Source: JAPPLB01 sp965206655 (GTDB lineage: Bacteria > Acidobacteriota > Terriglobia > Bryobacterales > UBA6623). From it: 64,000 nucleotides of DNA. The stretch's first letter is position 1; every line of letters starts with the position of its first letter. The notes under the pieces were generated by a model, which saw nothing but the letters and a program-made list of their open reading frames with translations, had not been told where the DNA came from and did no database searches. Where the stretch lies: the NCBI GenBank assembly GCA_965206655.1, contig CBDBKC010000038.1:1364001-1428000 (forward strand), read 5' to 3'. Of the stretch, positions 8,547 to 20,133 are shown piece after piece. The position numbers were made by a program, and so were the translations under genes.

Positions 8547-9818
8547 TCATTTCCGCAGCCCTTCTCCCGTCGCGCGGCGCGGCAGGTTCGCGGATGCGAA
8601 ACTCGCAAACAGCTTGCTCTTGGCTTGTTGCATCCGCCGCGCCGCCGCAGTGTCGCTTTCGGCCTGAGCAATACGGTCGAGGGCCTTGATCGCCTGCCCG
8701 GGCTTGAGATAGTCGGCGGCCCGCGGCAACTTCTGGAAGGTTTCCCAAGGGGTCTGATAGTGGCGATACACGCGCTTCTGCTTGCCTTTGGCGTCGGTCA
8801 GCAGTTCGGGTTGTCCGCAGGGCCGGTGGAAGTTCAAATAGGGATTGAAGTGCTGTTGATAGAAGCGCTGGATGCGCGCCGCGTGCGGCGCCGCGATGTG
8901 CGTATGCCCCATGTGCTTGCGGATCACGGCGCCGTTTTTCGATTCCACCAAGCCGTTGTCGTTGGTGTGCCTCGGCCGCGACTTGGTCTGTTCGATCAGC
9001 AGCTTGTTCAGTAATTTTTCCGCCGTGCCGTTGAGGAACTCGCTGCCGTTGTCGGAATGGAAGCCGCGCAGGCGAAAGGGGAACTGCTCCAGCATGGCCT
9101 TGAGCAACGGCTCCAGCCAGGCTTCGCTAATGGCCGCCGTGGCGCCGACCACTTGCCACTGGGTCACTTCATCCACCGCGTTGATGTGATAGACGCCCTT
9201 CACGCCGTCGCGATCTCCTTGATGTACCGTATCCACTCGCAGGTAGCCGGGTTGGCCCCGCGGGTTGGGCCGCCGCCGCTCGCCGATCGACACCGCGCTG
9301 GGCCGAGTCTTGGTGAAATGCAGCCGCCGCTGGCGGTACACCCTGTGCCGCCGCAGTCGATAGATGTGGGCCACCGAGATCTCCGCCAACCGCTCATATT
9401 CACTCTGCTGGTACTTGTGATATTCCCGCTGCAGGATCTTGCGCGTGGCCGGGCCGCTGAGGGTTTCGTGTGCTTCATCGACGGCCGCCAGCCGCTCGAT
9501 ATCGGCCGCCGTGTACTTGCCGGCAAAGCGATGCCGCCGATAGCGGGCAGGTACCAGCTCACCCCTCTGCCGATATTGGCGGATCAGTCGGGTGACCTGC
9601 GCCCGGCTCAGTCCCGTCATCTTGGCCAGATATTGCCGCAGCAGTCCTTTGGCGGCTCGGTCTTGCCCGCTGTAGCGCTGCCGGCACAGCGTTTGCGCCA
9701 CCCAGGCGTAGATCTCGGCACGCCCTTTGCCCTTGAATCGTATTTCATCGCTGGCCTCCAGAAACTGCCGTATCTGCTCCAGGCTCAGCGTCTTGCCGTC
9801 TTGCATGTGGATGGTCAA
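8547..9818 (-). CDS. Integrase-core (rve) transposase
   Basis: A 423-residue transposase. The N-terminal helix-turn-helix region includes LAKMTGLSRAQVTRLIRQY (about residues 67-85). The DDE catalytic core follows: YLRVDTVHQGD (D), GFHSDNGSEFLN (D) and NGLVESKNGAVIRKH (E). The family is a widespread environmental IS group often annotated as integrase catalytic region; I do not assign it firmly to one ISfinder family. The start ATG is at 9818, with an upstream in-frame region lacking protein similarity. Length and motifs are intact, so it may be active. Confidence 0.85.
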   Translation of the reverse strand: MTIHMQDGKTLSLEQIRQFLEASDEIRFKGKGRAEIYAWVAQTLCRQRYSGQDRAAKGLLRQYLAKMTGLSRAQVTRLIRQYRQRGELVPARYRRHRFAGKYTAADIERLAAVDEAHETLSGPATRKILQREYHKYQQSEYERLAEISVAHIYRLRRHRVYRQRRLHFTKTRPSAVSIGERRRPNPRGQPGYLRVDTVHQGDRDGVKGVYHINAVDEVTQWQVVGATAAISEAWLEPLLKAMLEQFPFRLRGFHSDNGSEFLNGTAEKLLNKLLIEQTKSRPRHTNDNGLVESKNGAVIRKHMGHTHIAAPHAARIQRFYQQHFNPYLNFHRPCGQPELLTDAKGKQKRVYRHYQTPWETFQKLPRAADYLKPGQAIKALDRIAQAESDTAAARRMQQAKSKLFASFASANLPRRATGEGLRK

Positions 9819-9906
9819 TCCCCAGCATGCTCACTCCCCCACCCTTCAGGCTCATCTTGTGTGAGAAACTAACTCCTCCTTCAGGCTCATCTTGCATGAG
9901 ACAAGA

Positions 9907-9927
9907 CTGAGGGGCGTCATTGCCCCT
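9907..9927 (+). terminator. Possible hairpin upstream of recO
   Basis: GGGGC-GTCATT-GCCCC (9912-9927) forms a short GC-rich stem just before the recO region. It could be a terminator for the truncated upstream gene or a 5' leader structure. There is no clear T-run behind it. Confidence 0.3.
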
Positions 9928-9974
9928 CCGCCGTTGTTATCCTGAACGATGGAATCCGGCGTAGCCGCCTGCCT

Positions 9975-10844
9975 ATGCCTGCGCGCGAAAGCGAAAGTCT
10001 GGTCCTTAGAACGTACCCTTACCGCGAGGCTGACCTGATCGTCAGCTTTGTCAGCCGCGATCAGGGGAAACTGCGCGGTATCGCCCGCGCGGCCCGGCGT
10101 CCGAAAAGCCGTTGGGGATCGGGACTGGAGCGTCTTTCGCACGTCCATCTCCACTATTTCCTGCGCGAAAACCAGGAGTTGGTCCGGCTCGACAGTTGTG
10201 AGTTGCTGAGCCCGCCGATCTTCCTGAAGGCCGACTACAGCGTCAGCGTGGCCCTCGACTTCCTCGCGGAAGTCACTGATAAGCTTCTCCCCGACCATGA
10301 ACCGAATGATCCCTATTTCCGGCTGCTGCTGCTCGTGCTGGACGAAATCCGGGAAGGAATGAGCGGTAAGCTCACCGGAGTCAATACGCCCGCCCTTGGG
10401 ACAGAGGGTTCGAACGGACGGTCGGTCGGCAAGCAATCGCAAGACCCCACGGAAAGCTCGCCCGGGCGCTCATCCGACATTCCCTCGTGGCTCGCGCGCT
10501 CGATGACGTACTTTGGCCTCTGGTCTCTTCGCCTGGGGGGCTGGCTGCCTCCCTTGAACGTCTGTATTGAGAGCGGCGTCGAATTCGGCCCCGACGAAAC
10601 AGCCTATTTTGAGGGCCTGCAGGACGGCCTGGTTTCGGCCGATTTCCGTGGGCCCGATTCCTGGGCGCTGCGGCCCGCGTCTCGGCTGTTGGCGAGAGCC
10701 ATGCTCCGCTGTTCGTTGCCCGATCTGCGGGAGCAACTTGCCCCCAATGACCCGTCTGACGATCTATTCCGCTTTGTGACCCAACGCCTCGAGTTTCACT
10801 TCGAGCAGCGACTCAAAACCGCGAGGGTTCTGAGTCAGCTATAA
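9975..10844 (+). CDS. recO: DNA repair protein RecO
   Basis: A 289-residue RecO-like protein that would help RecF/RecR load RecA on SSB-coated DNA. The N-terminal OB-fold is recognisable: ESLVLRTYPYREADLIVSFVSRDQGKLRGIARAARRPKS-type sequence at residues 6-45, which is the most conserved part of the family. The C-terminal helical domain is more divergent, and the usual zinc-cysteine pattern is reduced (one CIESGVEFGPDE region). Length is somewhat above the usual 240-250 because of a low-similarity linker near residues 130-165. It sits 64 bp upstream of glyQ. Confidence 0.88.
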   Translation: MPARESESLVLRTYPYREADLIVSFVSRDQGKLRGIARAARRPKSRWGSGLERLSHVHLHYFLRENQELVRLDSCELLSPPIFLKADYSVSVALDFLAEVTDKLLPDHEPNDPYFRLLLLVLDEIREGMSGKLTGVNTPALGTEGSNGRSVGKQSQDPTESSPGRSSDIPSWLARSMTYFGLWSLRLGGWLPPLNVCIESGVEFGPDETAYFEGLQDGLVSADFRGPDSWALRPASRLLARAMLRCSLPDLREQLAPNDPSDDLFRFVTQRLEFHFEQRLKTARVLSQL

Positions 10845-10908
10845 CAAGAAAGGTAGCCTCTTTTCGGGCCGGGTCCCCGGTCTGTCTGTCCCCTCGCTGT
10901 CCCGACCG

Positions 10909-11799
10909 ATGCAGACTTATCAGGACATCATCCTCAAGCTGAAGTCCTTCTGGGCCGACCAAGGGGCCATCATCCAGGAACCGCTTGACGTCGAGGTCGG
11001 CGCCGGCACGATGTGTCCGGAAACGTTTCTGCGCGTGCTCGGGCCGAAACCGTACCGTACCGTCTATGTGCAGCCGAGCCGGCGACCCGCCGACGGCCGT
11101 TACGGCGAAAACCCCAACCGGCTCTACAAGCACATGCAGCTTCAGGTCATCTTGAAGCCATCGCCCGACGACATCATCGAGCAATACATGCAGAGCCTGG
11201 AGGCGATCGGCATCGATCTACGGCGGCATGACTTCAAGCTCGAAGAAGACAATTGGGAAGCTCCAACGTTAGGGGCGTGGGGCATCGGCTGGCAGGTGAT
11301 GCTCGACGGGCTGGAGATCTCGCAGTTCACCTATTTCCAGCAGTGCGGCGGCATCGACCTCGAGGTGGTTCCCGTCGAGCTGACTTACGGCTTAGAGCGC
11401 TTGACGGCGTTCCTGCAGAACGTCGATAGCGTATACGACATCCAGTGGAATGAGACTTGGACCTACCGCGACGTTCGTTTGTTGGACGAACAGCAGTACT
11501 CGGTCTACAACTTCGAGAAAGCCGACGTCGAAGCGGTGCGCAAGGAATTCGAGATCCACGAGGCCGAGAGCCTGCGATTGACCGGTGAGTACTCCGGGCT
11601 GGAAGATTCGAGCGAGAAGGCTCGGTTCCCGCTGCTGCCGGCTTACGACCAGGTCCTCAAGTGCTCCCACCTCTTCAATACGCTCGATGCGAGGGGCGCG
11701 ATTAGCGTGGCCGAAAGGGCTGCCATGATTCAGCGGGTTCGCAAGCTCGCGGTGGCGGTGGCCGGCGCCTGGATGGACCAGCAGGAGGTGATCGGCTGA
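10909..11799 (+). CDS. glyQ: Glycyl-tRNA synthetase alpha subunit
   Basis: A 296-residue class II synthetase alpha chain, which forms the heterotetrameric bacterial GlyRS with the beta chain and activates glycine. Diagnostic stretches are MQTYQDIILKLKSFWADQGA, EVGAGTMCPETFLRVLGP, YVQPSRRPADGRYGENPNRL and FTYFQQCGGIDLEVVPVELT. Length is typical. The stop codon overlaps the glyS start by one base (TGATG at 11797-11801), so the pair is translationally coupled. Confidence 0.98.
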   Translation: MQTYQDIILKLKSFWADQGAIIQEPLDVEVGAGTMCPETFLRVLGPKPYRTVYVQPSRRPADGRYGENPNRLYKHMQLQVILKPSPDDIIEQYMQSLEAIGIDLRRHDFKLEEDNWEAPTLGAWGIGWQVMLDGLEISQFTYFQQCGGIDLEVVPVELTYGLERLTAFLQNVDSVYDIQWNETWTYRDVRLLDEQQYSVYNFEKADVEAVRKEFEIHEAESLRLTGEYSGLEDSSEKARFPLLPAYDQVLKCSHLFNTLDARGAISVAERAAMIQRVRKLAVAVAGAWMDQQEVIG

Positions 11800-13856
11800 T
11801 GGCTGAATTCCTGCTGGAGGTGGGGACGGAAGAAATCCCCGATTGGATGATCGAGCCTGCCTGCGAGCACCTCGAACGGAATTTTCTGGCTGCTCTCGAA
11901 GAGGCGAGTTTGCAGGAAGGCGTAACGTGTACAACGCACGCTACGCCGCGACGCCTGGTGTTGTTGGCGGAGGGCGTCAGCGAGCGGCAGGCCGACAAGG
12001 ATGAGGTTCTGACCGGTCCGCCAAAGAATATCGCTTTCGACGACCAGGGGAAGCCGACCAAGGCCGGCCTCGGATTCGCGAAACGCGCGGGCGTGGAAAT
12101 TGGTGAGATCCAGGTCGGGCAGGATAGCCGGCTCTTCGTCAAGAAACAGGTCCCGGGGCGGCCCGCGGCGGATATTCTCGGCGAAGCTCTCCCCGCGGTT
12201 ATCGAGAAGATTCACTTCCCGAAAACGATGTATTGGACCGGGAAGACCGGCCCGCGGTTCATCCGGCCGATTCGCCGGCTACTGGCTCTGCTCGACGGCA
12301 AGGTCGTGCCGTTCGAGATCGCGGGCGTGGCGTCCGCCAGCCGCACGCAGGGGCATAGGCGGCTTGGCTCGGCGGATATTGAAGTCAGCGGTTGGAGCGA
12401 CTACCAAGAGCAACTGAGCGAAAACTATGTTTTGCTCTCGGCGCAGCAGCGACGCGAGAGAATCGAAAAACTTGCGGACGAACTTGTGCCGAGCGGATTG
12501 CGCGTACGCCGGAACGACAAGCTTCTGAAGACCTTGGGCTATCTGACGGAGTACCCGACGCCTGTTCTCGGCGATTTTGAGACCGAGTTTCTCGAACTGC
12601 CCGAGGAAGTGCTCGAAACGGTGATGCAACACCATCAGCGCTACTTTGCGATCGAGGATGAAAACGGCAAGCTTCAGCCGAGCTTCATCGCGGTCGCGAA
12701 CCTGGATGGCGACCCGGACGGCGAGATCCAGCGTGGTCACGAGCGAGTGTTGCGCGCCCGTTTCAATGATGGACGGTTCTTCTGGGAAGTCGATCAGAAA
12801 CAGAAACTGGCTGACCGTGTGGCGGACTTGGAGGGCGTCGTTTTTCACGCCAAACTTGGCACGTACCGAGAAAAGAGCAAACGAACGGCGACCATCGTCA
12901 ACGAGATCGCCGCCGAACTGGGCCTGGATGATTCCAACCGGCAACATGCCCACCGAGCCGCCGAACTTGCAAAGTGCGACTTGACGACGGAGATGGTCGG
13001 CGAGTTCCCCGAACTGCAGGGAGTCGTCGGCGGCTTGTACGCAGCCCACCAAGGTGAGGTTCGGGAAACAGCCGATGCGGTTTACGATCACTACCTGCCG
13101 GCCGGCGCGGATGATGCGATCCCGCGTGGCCTCGCCGGCCAGATCGTCGCAATCGCGGATAAGCTGGACACGTTGGGAGGATTCTTTCGCGCCGGGATGA
13201 TGCCCAGCGGGTCGCGAGACCCGTTTGCACTACGGCGCGCCGCCTACGGGATTGTCCGCATTCTGATCGAAGCGAAGTTGGCGCTTTCCGTCGATCGGCT
13301 TTGTGAGATCTCCGGCGCGGGTGACAACGCAGGCGATCTGCGAGAGTTCTTTGTCGACCGCCTGCGCTACTACTTGCGCGATGTTCGCGGCTATCGTTAC
13401 GACGAAGTGAATGCAGTGATCGCCGCGTCGCCGGATGTTCCGCTCGACGCCGCAACTCGGACCGAGGCGATTTCCCAGGTGCGTCCCACACCGGATTTTG
13501 AGCCGTTAGCGGTCAGCTTCAAGCGCATCGAGAACATCCTCAAGAAAGCGGGCGGCATTGGAAAGTTTGCGAAACAGACGGTCGATCCCGCACTGCTTGA
13601 ACCGGGGGCCGAAGCCGATCTGTACGCCGACGTCGAAGCGCTGCGAAGCAAGGTAGGGGATCTCAAACAGACAGGCGACTACGCCGCGGCTTTAGCGGCG
13701 ATCGCCTCCTTGCGCCCCGCGGTCGATAGGTTTTTTGATGACGTGCTGGTGATGGCACAAGACGAAGGCGTCAAGAACAATCGGCTTACCTTCCTAGCCG
13801 GCGTACTGACCGAGTTTTCAACGATCGCGGACTTCGCGGAAATCGTATCGGGCTGA
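11799..13856 (+). CDS. glyS: Glycyl-tRNA synthetase beta subunit
   Basis: A 685-residue beta subunit that recognises tRNA-Gly. Diagnostic sequence includes MAEFLLEVGTEEIPDWMIEPA at the N-terminus, FPKTMYWTGKTGPRFIRPIR (about residues 141-160), VMQHHQRYFAIEDENGKL and the HD-like segment VVGGLYAAHQGEVRETADAV. The C-terminal anticodon-binding region ends with FFDDVLVMAQDEGVKNNRLT. It overlaps glyQ by one base and is followed after 50 bp by ppdK, so recO-glyQ-glyS-ppdK may be one transcription unit. Confidence 0.98.
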   Translation: MAEFLLEVGTEEIPDWMIEPACEHLERNFLAALEEASLQEGVTCTTHATPRRLVLLAEGVSERQADKDEVLTGPPKNIAFDDQGKPTKAGLGFAKRAGVEIGEIQVGQDSRLFVKKQVPGRPAADILGEALPAVIEKIHFPKTMYWTGKTGPRFIRPIRRLLALLDGKVVPFEIAGVASASRTQGHRRLGSADIEVSGWSDYQEQLSENYVLLSAQQRRERIEKLADELVPSGLRVRRNDKLLKTLGYLTEYPTPVLGDFETEFLELPEEVLETVMQHHQRYFAIEDENGKLQPSFIAVANLDGDPDGEIQRGHERVLRARFNDGRFFWEVDQKQKLADRVADLEGVVFHAKLGTYREKSKRTATIVNEIAAELGLDDSNRQHAHRAAELAKCDLTTEMVGEFPELQGVVGGLYAAHQGEVRETADAVYDHYLPAGADDAIPRGLAGQIVAIADKLDTLGGFFRAGMMPSGSRDPFALRRAAYGIVRILIEAKLALSVDRLCEISGAGDNAGDLREFFVDRLRYYLRDVRGYRYDEVNAVIAASPDVPLDAATRTEAISQVRPTPDFEPLAVSFKRIENILKKAGGIGKFAKQTVDPALLEPGAEADLYADVEALRSKVGDLKQTGDYAAALAAIASLRPAVDRFFDDVLVMAQDEGVKNNRLTFLAGVLTEFSTIADFAEIVSG

Positions 13857-13906
13857 CGAGCAGCAGCGAGCCGGCCCACACGAACTACAAAACGGAGAGC
13901 AACAAG

Positions 13907-16581
<2,675 letters not shown>

Positions 16582-16603
16582 CATCTCCGATCAACATGAC
16601 CAC

Positions 16604-16635
16604 TTGACTAGTCGTATGGTCACTTATATCATGAG
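16604..16635 (+). promoter_or_regulatory. Candidate promoter/operator of the Phd-VapC pair
   Basis: TTGACT (16604-16609) and TATATC (16625-16630) make a weak sigma-70-like pair with a short 15-bp spacer. GACCA...TGGTC arms (16598-16602 and 16617-16621) flank the -35, a plausible operator for autoregulation by the antitoxin. GAGG lies just before the ATG at 16639. Confidence 0.35.
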
Positions 16636-16638
16636 GTT

Positions 16639-16875
16639 ATGAAACAAGTCTCCATGGCCGCGAGCGAGTTCAAGGCCAAGTGCCTCCGTATACTTGACGA
16701 TGTGGCAGCGACTGGGGATAGCTTGATCATTACGAAGCGCGGGCGGCCCATCGCTAAGGTCACCGCACTCCAGACTGGTCGGAAGCCGATGATGGGCCGT
16801 TGGAAGGGCAAAGGCAAGATCAAGGGGAACCTCGTCGACATCAGCGCTGAGGGTGAATGGGAATCCGCACTTTGA
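16639..16875 (+). CDS. Phd/YefM-family antitoxin
   Basis: A 78-residue antitoxin. The N-terminal half MKQVSMAASEFKAKCLRILD followed by GDSLIITKRGRPIAKVTAL is the Phd/YefM DNA-binding fold; the C-terminal tail rich in G/K/W (MMGRWKGKGKIKGNLVDIS) would wrap the toxin. It overlaps the PIN toxin gene by 19 bp, the usual arrangement of a co-translated toxin-antitoxin operon in which the antitoxin represses the operon and neutralises the toxin. Confidence 0.88.
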   Translation: MKQVSMAASEFKAKCLRILDDVAATGDSLIITKRGRPIAKVTALQTGRKPMMGRWKGKGKIKGNLVDISAEGEWESAL

Positions 16876-17276
16876 CGATCCAGGCGGTTCTCGATACTCA
16901 CATTCTGGTTTGGTGGACGATGGAGCCGCGCCGCCTCTCGCGCCTACAGAGAACCTTCCTGAACAAAGCGGAAGAAGAGGGTGAGCCACTCGCGGTCAGC
17001 GCGATTACGCTTTGGGAATTGGCGTCGGCCGTTGAGCGAGATCGCCTTGAGCCACCCCGCCCGATCCGCGAGTGGCTTGGGGAGATTGAGAGCGATCCGC
17101 TCACCGTCGTGCTGCCGCTGACAGCCCCAATCGCACACGAAGCCACCCAGTTCGATCGAAAGTTCTCCGGCGATCCGGCGGACCGCATCATCGCCGCAAC
17201 TGCACTCTGTCACGGGCTGCCGTTGATAACTTCGGATGCCAAGATTCGCCGACAGCGCCGCTTCTCTGTCATCTGA
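16857..17276 (+). CDS. VapC-type PIN-domain toxin
   Basis: A 139-residue PIN-domain ribonuclease. The acidic metal-binding residues are visible: D in VLDTHILVWW (about residue 13), E in ITLWELASAVE, D in DPADRIIAATA and D in LITSDAKIRR. The pattern LDTHxLxWW is typical of the subgroup paired with Phd-type antitoxins. Expected action is endonucleolytic cleavage of tRNA or mRNA when free of antitoxin. The first ATG, overlapping the antitoxin gene, was chosen as the start. Confidence 0.9.
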   Translation: MGIRTLTIQAVLDTHILVWWTMEPRRLSRLQRTFLNKAEEEGEPLAVSAITLWELASAVERDRLEPPRPIREWLGEIESDPLTVVLPLTAPIAHEATQFDRKFSGDPADRIIAATALCHGLPLITSDAKIRRQRRFSVI

Positions 17277-17297
17277 CACAAGCCGCATGCCAAAGTT

Positions 17298-18680
17298 CTA
17301 AGGCCGGATGATCGACCCATCCCGCCGCCGCGTTGTGCCCCAGCTATAGTCAAACGGCGTCGGCAGGCGATCCGCGGGATACTTGGCAGCCGCCTGCTCA
17401 TTGATCTCGACACCCCAGCCGGGCCGTTCGTTCGCCCAGAAATAGCCGTCCTTCAGTTTTGGGCAGCCCGGGAAGACTTCCTGCGTCTCTTCGGGAAACA
17501 CGGTCCGCTCTTGAATTCCGAAGTTGTAGCACGCCAGGTCGAGGGCAACGTTCGCGCAGTGGCCGATGGGCGAGACGTCGCCGGGCCCGTGCCAGGCGGT
17601 CCGAACACCGAACCATTCGCACAGCGCCGCCAATTTGCGCGCCGGGCTCAAGCCGCCGATCTGCGAGATATGGACTCGCATGTAATCGATCAACCGATCA
17701 GTCACCAGGCCGATGAACTCGTGAGGACTGTTGAATAGCTCACCCATGGCGATGGGCGTGGTCGTGTTCGCCCGGATGTGTTTGAAGTAGCCGATCTGCT
17801 CTGGCGCGAGCGGGTCTTCGATAAAGAACGGTTTGTACTGCTCGAGTTCCTTGCAGAGGTTGAGAGCTTGATCGGGCGAGACTCGTTCATGGACATCGTG
17901 CAGCAGTTCAATCTCATCGCCCAGCGTCAGCCTCATATGCTCGAACAATTTTGGGATGATTCGTACGTAGGGGCCGGGCTCGTAAACACGTTCGCGAGGC
18001 GGACCCACGGGCGGCGGCGGAAGTTCGCTCGCCTCGCCGGTAGCGGCGCCCCCACCGCCCCGCGCGCCGTAGTTGGCCATGCCGGGAACGCCGACCTGGA
18101 TGCGCACGTGACGGTAGCCTTCTTCAATGAAGCCACGCGCCATATCCTCGACTTCCTTGAAGCTGTTGCCGGAAGCGTGCGCGTAGCAGTCGGCCGCCAT
18201 CCTCGTCTTGCCGCCGAGCAACTGGTAAACGGGCATATTGGCGCGCTTACCCTTGATGTCCCAGAGGGCCTGATCGACGCCGCTCATGGCGTTGTAGAGC
18301 ACCGGGCCGTTGCGCCAATAGGAGCTCACGTACATCGACTGCCAGATGTCTTCGATATGGTCGGGGTCTTTGCCGACGAGGAAGGGTGCAAGAAAGTCGT
18401 CGACCGCCGAGACGACGGCTTTGGCGCGCTGGTTGAACGTGGCGCAACCAAGCCCGTAAAGGCCGGGCTCGCTCGTCTCGATCTTCACGACCGTCAGCCG
18501 AATCCGTGGCGCGGCCACCAGGATCGCCTTGACCTTGGTGATCTTCAGCGCGGGCAAGCCGTTCTGGGCCTGCCGCTCCTGGGGGCTGGGCCGGTAAGCG
18601 AGCGCCTGGTTGGCCATCAGCCCGGCCAGGTTAACCGCGGCGCCAGCGGCGCCGAGTCGAAACATGTCGCGACGATTCAT
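17298..18680 (-). CDS. Tat-exported enolase-superfamily enzyme (mannonate dehydratase-like)
   Basis: A 460-residue protein starting MNRRDMFRLGAAGAAVNLAG, a twin-arginine signal. The mature part is an enolase-superfamily barrel: capping domain LTVVKIETSEPGLYGLGCATF, then metal ligands in LLHDVHERVSP, FFIEDPLAPEQ and AMGELFNSPHEF, plus WHGPGDVSPIGHCANVALDLA near the C-terminus. This set resembles the D-mannonate dehydratase/RspA branch. Export is unusual for that branch but common for Acidobacteriota homologues. A glycine/proline-rich insert lies around residues 205-225. The ATG at 18680 was chosen over an upstream codon because the Tat signal begins there. Substrate is inferred only at family level. 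Confidence 0.82.
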   Translation of the reverse strand: MNRRDMFRLGAAGAAVNLAGLMANQALAYRPSPQERQAQNGLPALKITKVKAILVAAPRIRLTVVKIETSEPGLYGLGCATFNQRAKAVVSAVDDFLAPFLVGKDPDHIEDIWQSMYVSSYWRNGPVLYNAMSGVDQALWDIKGKRANMPVYQLLGGKTRMAADCYAHASGNSFKEVEDMARGFIEEGYRHVRIQVGVPGMANYGARGGGGAATGEASELPPPPVGPPRERVYEPGPYVRIIPKLFEHMRLTLGDEIELLHDVHERVSPDQALNLCKELEQYKPFFIEDPLAPEQIGYFKHIRANTTTPIAMGELFNSPHEFIGLVTDRLIDYMRVHISQIGGLSPARKLAALCEWFGVRTAWHGPGDVSPIGHCANVALDLACYNFGIQERTVFPEETQEVFPGCPKLKDGYFWANERPGWGVEINEQAAAKYPADRLPTPFDYSWGTTRRRDGSIIRP

Positions 18681-18872
18681 AGGGGAATCTCCTTCGAAAA
18701 TTCGGAGTCCCCATGATCGGCGAAGCGGCCGCGATACGCAACCCAATCGCGCGAATGTCCCCTCCCGAATGGTTGGAGTCGGCGTGAAGTCCTACAACGA
18801 ATCTCGGTGTTTACCTTACTTGCCGGACTTTCGTCCCTTCCCTACCATGAAATCTATAGGGGAGAGAATTAC

Positions 18873-19826
18873 TTGCGAATCCTTGTAGCGGGGGGCGCCG
18901 GCTTCATCGGCTCACACCTTTGCGACCGCCTGCTGGCGGAAGACCATCAGGTTCTGGCCGTCGACAACTTTCTGACCGGCCGGGCTGAGAATCTGAATCA
19001 TCTGCGATCGAACCCGGGCTTCGATTTCCTGGAACATGATGTCTGCGAACCGCTAAGAATTACCGGCCCGGTCGACTACGTGTGCAACCTGGCGTCCCCG
19101 GCCAGCCCAGTGGACTACCTCACCCACCCTGTCGCGACGCTGATGGTCGGCTCCGTGGGGACGAAGAACCTGCTCGATCTGGCCCTTGAGAATGAGATCG
19201 GCTTCCTTCTTACTTCCACATCTGAGTGTTACGGCGACCCCGAGGAGCACCCCCAGAAGGAAACTTACTGGGGAAACGTCAACCCGATCGGTCCCCGCTC
19301 GTGCTACGACGAGGCGAAACGCTTCGCCGAGGCTGTTACGATGGCCTACCTCCGCGAGCACAAACTGAATACTCATATCGCGCGGATCTTTAATACCTTT
19401 GGTCCGCGCATGAAGCTCCGAGACGGACGGGTCGTGCCGGCTTTCCTCGATCAAGCGCTCAGCGGCCGTCCTCTGACGGTTTTCGGCTCCGGTGCGCAAA
19501 CCCGCAGCTTCTGCTATGTGTCTGATCTCGTCGATGGACTCTTCCGGTTGATGTGGAGCGAGGACCATCTGCCGACGAACCTGGGAAACCCGAATGAGAT
19601 GACGATTCTCCAGTTCGCCGAATTGATCCAGGCGAAGATGGGAATCGAAGAAGGCATCACCTTCAAGCCTCTACCGGAGGACGACCCCAAGCAACGTCAA
19701 CCTGATATCACGAAGGCCAGGGAGCTACTTGGTTGGGAACCCAAGGTTTCGCTCGATATCGGTCTCACCGATACGATTGAGTATTTCCGCACCCAAGAGT
19801 CTGTGATGCCCGTCAGCTCTTCCTGA
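18873..19826 (+). CDS. UDP-glucuronate decarboxylase-like (UDP-xylose synthase) SDR
   Basis: A 317-residue extended short-chain dehydrogenase. It has the NAD-binding motif GGAGFIGSHLCDRLL at the N-terminus, the region VDNFLTGRAENLNHL, and the catalytic tyrosine-lysine pair in SCYDEAKRFAEA. RIFNTFGPRMKLRDGRVVPAF and SFCYVSDLVDGLFRLM are characteristic of UDP-glucuronate decarboxylase, which makes UDP-xylose for glycan synthesis. TTG at 18873 is the probable start: it has GGGGAGAG eight bases upstream and the protein family begins there. dTDP-glucose dehydratases are the alternative but fit less well. Confidence 0.88.
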   Translation: MRILVAGGAGFIGSHLCDRLLAEDHQVLAVDNFLTGRAENLNHLRSNPGFDFLEHDVCEPLRITGPVDYVCNLASPASPVDYLTHPVATLMVGSVGTKNLLDLALENEIGFLLTSTSECYGDPEEHPQKETYWGNVNPIGPRSCYDEAKRFAEAVTMAYLREHKLNTHIARIFNTFGPRMKLRDGRVVPAFLDQALSGRPLTVFGSGAQTRSFCYVSDLVDGLFRLMWSEDHLPTNLGNPNEMTILQFAELIQAKMGIEEGITFKPLPEDDPKQRQPDITKARELLGWEPKVSLDIGLTDTIEYFRTQESVMPVSSS

Positions 19827-19842
19827 GCGGAGCTTCCTTCCT

Positions 19843-20109
19843 TCATCCAAATCGCCGCGCGGACCTCGCTCGCGCTTTCGCGGCCTCCATCTCCCGATTG
19901 CGGCTCGGTGCGGCCGCCACCAACGAATCGATGAGTTCGCGCGCGACCTGAGCAACCTTATCGACGGCCCCTTCAAAGACCACCTCGTTTGCCTGCGAAG
20001 GCTTGGTGAAACCGCTCAACTTGCGGACAAACTGAATCGAGGCGGCGCGGATCTCTTCGTCGGTGGCGGGCGGGTCGAAGTTGAACAGGATTTTGATGTT
20101 GCGGCACAT
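19843..20109 (-). CDS. DUF2277 family protein
   Basis: An 88-residue protein starting MCRNIKILFNFDPPATDEEI, followed by AASIQFVRKLSGFTKPSQANEVVF. This matches the small conserved family DUF2277, of unknown function. The ATG at 20109 is the family start, so an upstream TTG was ignored. The C-terminal tail is Arg/Ala-rich. It is convergent with the decarboxylase gene, with 16 bp between the stops. Confidence 0.8.
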   Translation of the reverse strand: MCRNIKILFNFDPPATDEEIRAASIQFVRKLSGFTKPSQANEVVFEGAVDKVAQVARELIDSLVAAAPSRNREMEAAKARARSARRFG

Positions 20110-20133
20110 GGCGGTTTGTCCGTCAGTCAAGGC

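Larger units (their letters stand above)
8361..9900 (-). mobile_element. rve-type insertion sequence (IS481/ISNCY-like)
   Basis: An element of about 1540 bp carrying one integrase-core transposase. Its ends look like imperfect inverted repeats: CTCATCGAAGGATGAGCCTG at 8361-8380 and the complement of CTCATGCAAGATGAGCCTG at 9882-9900, with a second copy of the GGCTCATCTTG motif at 9849-9859. No target duplication is evident, and the Tat gene it interrupts does not resume on the far side, which suggests an adjacent deletion. Exact ends are approximate. Confidence 0.65.

Noticed and set aside
9057..9872. 271-codon plus-strand frame
   Set aside because: Antisense to the rve transposase, which has clear catalytic motifs.
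12279..13091. 270-codon minus-strand frame
   Set aside because: Antisense to glyS, no independent similarity.
16617..16640. Riboswitch or leader upstream of the toxin-antitoxin pair
   Set aside because: The gap after ppdK is only 57 bp; a promoter/operator is sufficient.
17778..18716. 312-codon plus-strand frame
   Set aside because: Antisense to the enolase-superfamily gene.
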